From NCBI RefSeq assembly GCF_000003815.2, contig NC_049991.1, positions 6,113,372 through 6,177,371 on the forward strand: a stretch of 64,000 nucleotides of DNA, given 5' to 3'. Shown piece after piece: positions 62,108 through 64,000 of this stretch (position 1 is the first letter of the stretch; each line of letters starts with the position of its first letter). The position numbers and the translations under genes were made by a program. This DNA comes from Branchiostoma floridae. Its lineage: Eukaryota; Chordata; Leptocardii; Amphioxiformes; Branchiostomatidae. Below the pieces are notes generated by a model that saw only the letters and a list, made by a program, of their open reading frames with translations, was not told the origin of the DNA and searched no databases.

Positions 62108-62982
62108 AGGCCACAGCAAGTAAATTTTATGGCTGACATTCTATGCATAGTGCAAAAATAATGAGGTAGAGAGAAAAAAAAACTAGATGGGTAAAAAAAA
62201 ACAAGATGGCTAAATTTTCAAAATAAATACCATAAACGTCATAACAAGATTTGAAGTGACAAAACGTGGCATCACAAATAACAAGGCGTTCATTCCTGTA
62301 TTAAAGAAGTGAACTAGTGTAGTAAAAGTGATACTAGTATGGTACACTGGTATTACTTGCCAAGCTGGCAACTACAGCCATGGCTTCCATATTGGTGGCA
62401 ACTAGTTTAAACAATACAGAACTATTTTTTTTCGGCAATCTACAGAACCTGCTAGGCAATACTCTTGACTCCAATAGTTAATCCGAATCAGCCCGTATCC
62501 ATCTACTATTAAAGGGTTCACCTTTCCTGTCACATCATACAAACTGGAGTATCTTACAGTTAACCCAGTCACATATTGTACATACCAAACGTTTTGCAAC
62601 TACCTTGTAACCTGACTTATATGTAAATAGCTGTGAATTGTTTGTGTTGATATTGTCATTTTATTTGTTCTTGTCAGTTATCCTTTTTTGAGAGGTGATG
62701 TGAATATTAGCATACAGCTAGAGTGTATTACCTCTCTGTCCTGTTTTGTACTTTGTTGTTGAATAAATAAAATAAAAATCGTTTCACTTTTGCAACTATA
62801 GTCATGACTACTTCCCTAGTGTCACTTCTACAAGTATTATTACTAGGCTTTAACACAACATGTTTACCTATTTTTGTCTGACCATCGCCGAATAGGTAAA
62901 AAAAATTGTTGTTTTTTTCTGAAATCAGGCGAAAATTAATGAGCGCCCTGATGTCATTCATAATATTTACTTGTTGTGGCCT
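62108..62982. mobile_element. GGCCACA-ended element, longer copy
   Basis: AGGCCACAGCAAGTAAATTT at the left and the inverted ATTTACTTGTTGTGGCCT at the right. The interior shares AACAAGATGGCTA and GCGTTCATTCCTGTATT-type sequence with 10032-10561. No coding frame. Confidence 0.8.
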
Positions 62983-63041
62983 ATAGTAGTTTTTTTTTTC
63001 CAAATACGGAGACTGGCTTCAACCTACGATGCTTCTAGCTA

Positions 63042-63270
63042 CGAGGGGCGTTCAATAAGTAATGCCCCTGACCAACTTCCAGTTGTTTCATCTAAATGAA
63101 ATTTTGTATGTGTAAAATAATTCATATCTCTATGGGTTATGTTGCAAAAAACAGTTGTGAACTAATTGTGGTTTCTGATTTACTTGTGTTTGACTAATAA
63201 CTGCGCCAAGTTTCATTAATCTCCTGCTATGGAAAATGGGTCAGGGGCATTACTTATTGAACGCCCCTCG
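63042..63270. mobile_element. Mariner-like MITE with perfect TA flanks
   Basis: CGAGGGGCGTTCAATAAGTA at the left and TACTTATTGAACGCCCCTCG at the right. The inverted repeats extend to about 32 bp (ATGCCCCTGACC). TA flanks at 63040-63041 and 63271-63272. Interior of about 165 bp, no transposase. Confidence 0.88.
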
Positions 63271-64000
63271 TACGACATGGCCATCCAAAACTCGCTCGTC
63301 CTGAACCTCCCCGTGGTGCTAGTTTAGATCGCCGGGCATACTGCATTGGGCTGCAGAAGAAACCGGCTGGCTATCCGCGTGCCTTGTCTAGCACCAAGGG
63401 TAGAACAAGCAGGTGCAATAGCATATTGAAATATGACTGTTATGATTATTCTATTCAAGTATAAAATAAAGTGCGATATCGTCAAATCACCTTAAAACTT
63501 ACCAATGTATAGTAGTAGTAAGAATGTAGCCAGTGTTTATGACCTTCATACATGGAATGTAATGTGGTGTCTTTTGCAATGCAATATTTCAGTAAACATA
63601 TTGAATTAGAATAGACTAAAATTTAAAAACAAACATTGAATTTTGAAAAGAAATTAATGGTTTATTGAAAATTTCAGACCGAACGATCTTGACCATCTTT
63701 AAATCGTTCCCTTTAGAACTAGAAAGGTTAGCTCTTTCAAAAACACCTATTGCAGACACTTGTTTTTACCTGACGAAAAACGTAAACGCATGTCTATGGC
63801 ATCTTGTAAAAACTCACCTCCCACCGTTTACAATTTTGCAAAAAGGAACAAGTTTAAATCAAATTTATAATGGATCCTCGGCTTTGCACGCGCCAATGCA
63901 ATTATTAACCTTTGCCTGACTTTACGTCTGGTTTAAATTCAATTCCCGGAAGAATTCTCCCCACTTTGTAATTCAAGTCCTCTCGAATGCATTTCGAACA
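63271..64000. other. Right end of window; no gene supported
   Basis: 63300-63415 resembles one end of the element at 55640. The 84-codon ORF at 63665-63919 follows a possible acceptor (AATTTCAG) but shows no known motif. Confidence 0.35.

Noticed and set aside
63665-63919. 84-codon ORF after a possible splice acceptor
   Set aside because: No recognisable motif, the acceptor is weak, and no upstream exon is visible in the window.

Overview
The window looks like a draft nuclear assembly from a cephalochordate (Branchiostoma-type lancelet). The basis is compact GT-AG split genes of animal type, receptors of the melanin-concentrating-hormone (MCH) receptor group, and a dense mix of tRNA-derived SINEs, short inverted-repeat DNA elements and L2/CR1-like retrotransposon relics typical of lancelet intergenic DNA. 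The species is inferred, not proven. Two runs of N (44757-45032 and 49093-49192) are assembly gaps. No rRNA, stand-alone tRNA, CRISPR array or prokaryotic feature was seen.

Left third (1-16700, minus strand): two tandem paralogues of a small secreted protein with two fasciclin (FAS1) domains. The upstream copy is complete (six exons, 15197 to 8253, 298 residues). The second copy starts at 6121 and runs off the left edge inside exon 5. Exons 1-4 have identical lengths in both copies (151, 98, 123 and 190 bp). The two genes share a recognisable promoter block (TATA, CCAAT and a DR1-type nuclear-receptor site). In the second gene this block lies about 1.3 kb from the start codon because repeats sit between them. 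A candidate stop-containing exon relic of a third copy lies at 16604-16696. Intron 3 of the second gene holds a recent insertion with 660-bp direct repeats.

Middle (16700-37200): no convincing gene. It holds SINEs, an inverted pair of hAT-like elements, a 1.4-kb segmental duplication with a long pentanucleotide microsatellite, and several tandem arrays with periods of about 137, 523, 56 and 200-250 bp.

Right part (37200-58500): two convergent class A GPCR genes of the MCH-receptor type. The plus-strand gene (37350-39216) has two exons and 379 residues. The minus-strand gene (coding exons 49092 down to 43924, probably with a 5' coding exon at 58344-58484) has at least five exons and an assembly gap just before TM1. 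Both keep the TM3 aspartate used by MCH receptors, the DRY, CWxP and NPxxY motifs, and the extracellular disulphide cysteines. Repeats fill the introns and the 58.6-64 kb end.

Functionally, the FAS1 pair would be matrix or adhesion proteins and the receptors would be neuropeptide sensors. Nothing in the sequence links the two groups beyond position.
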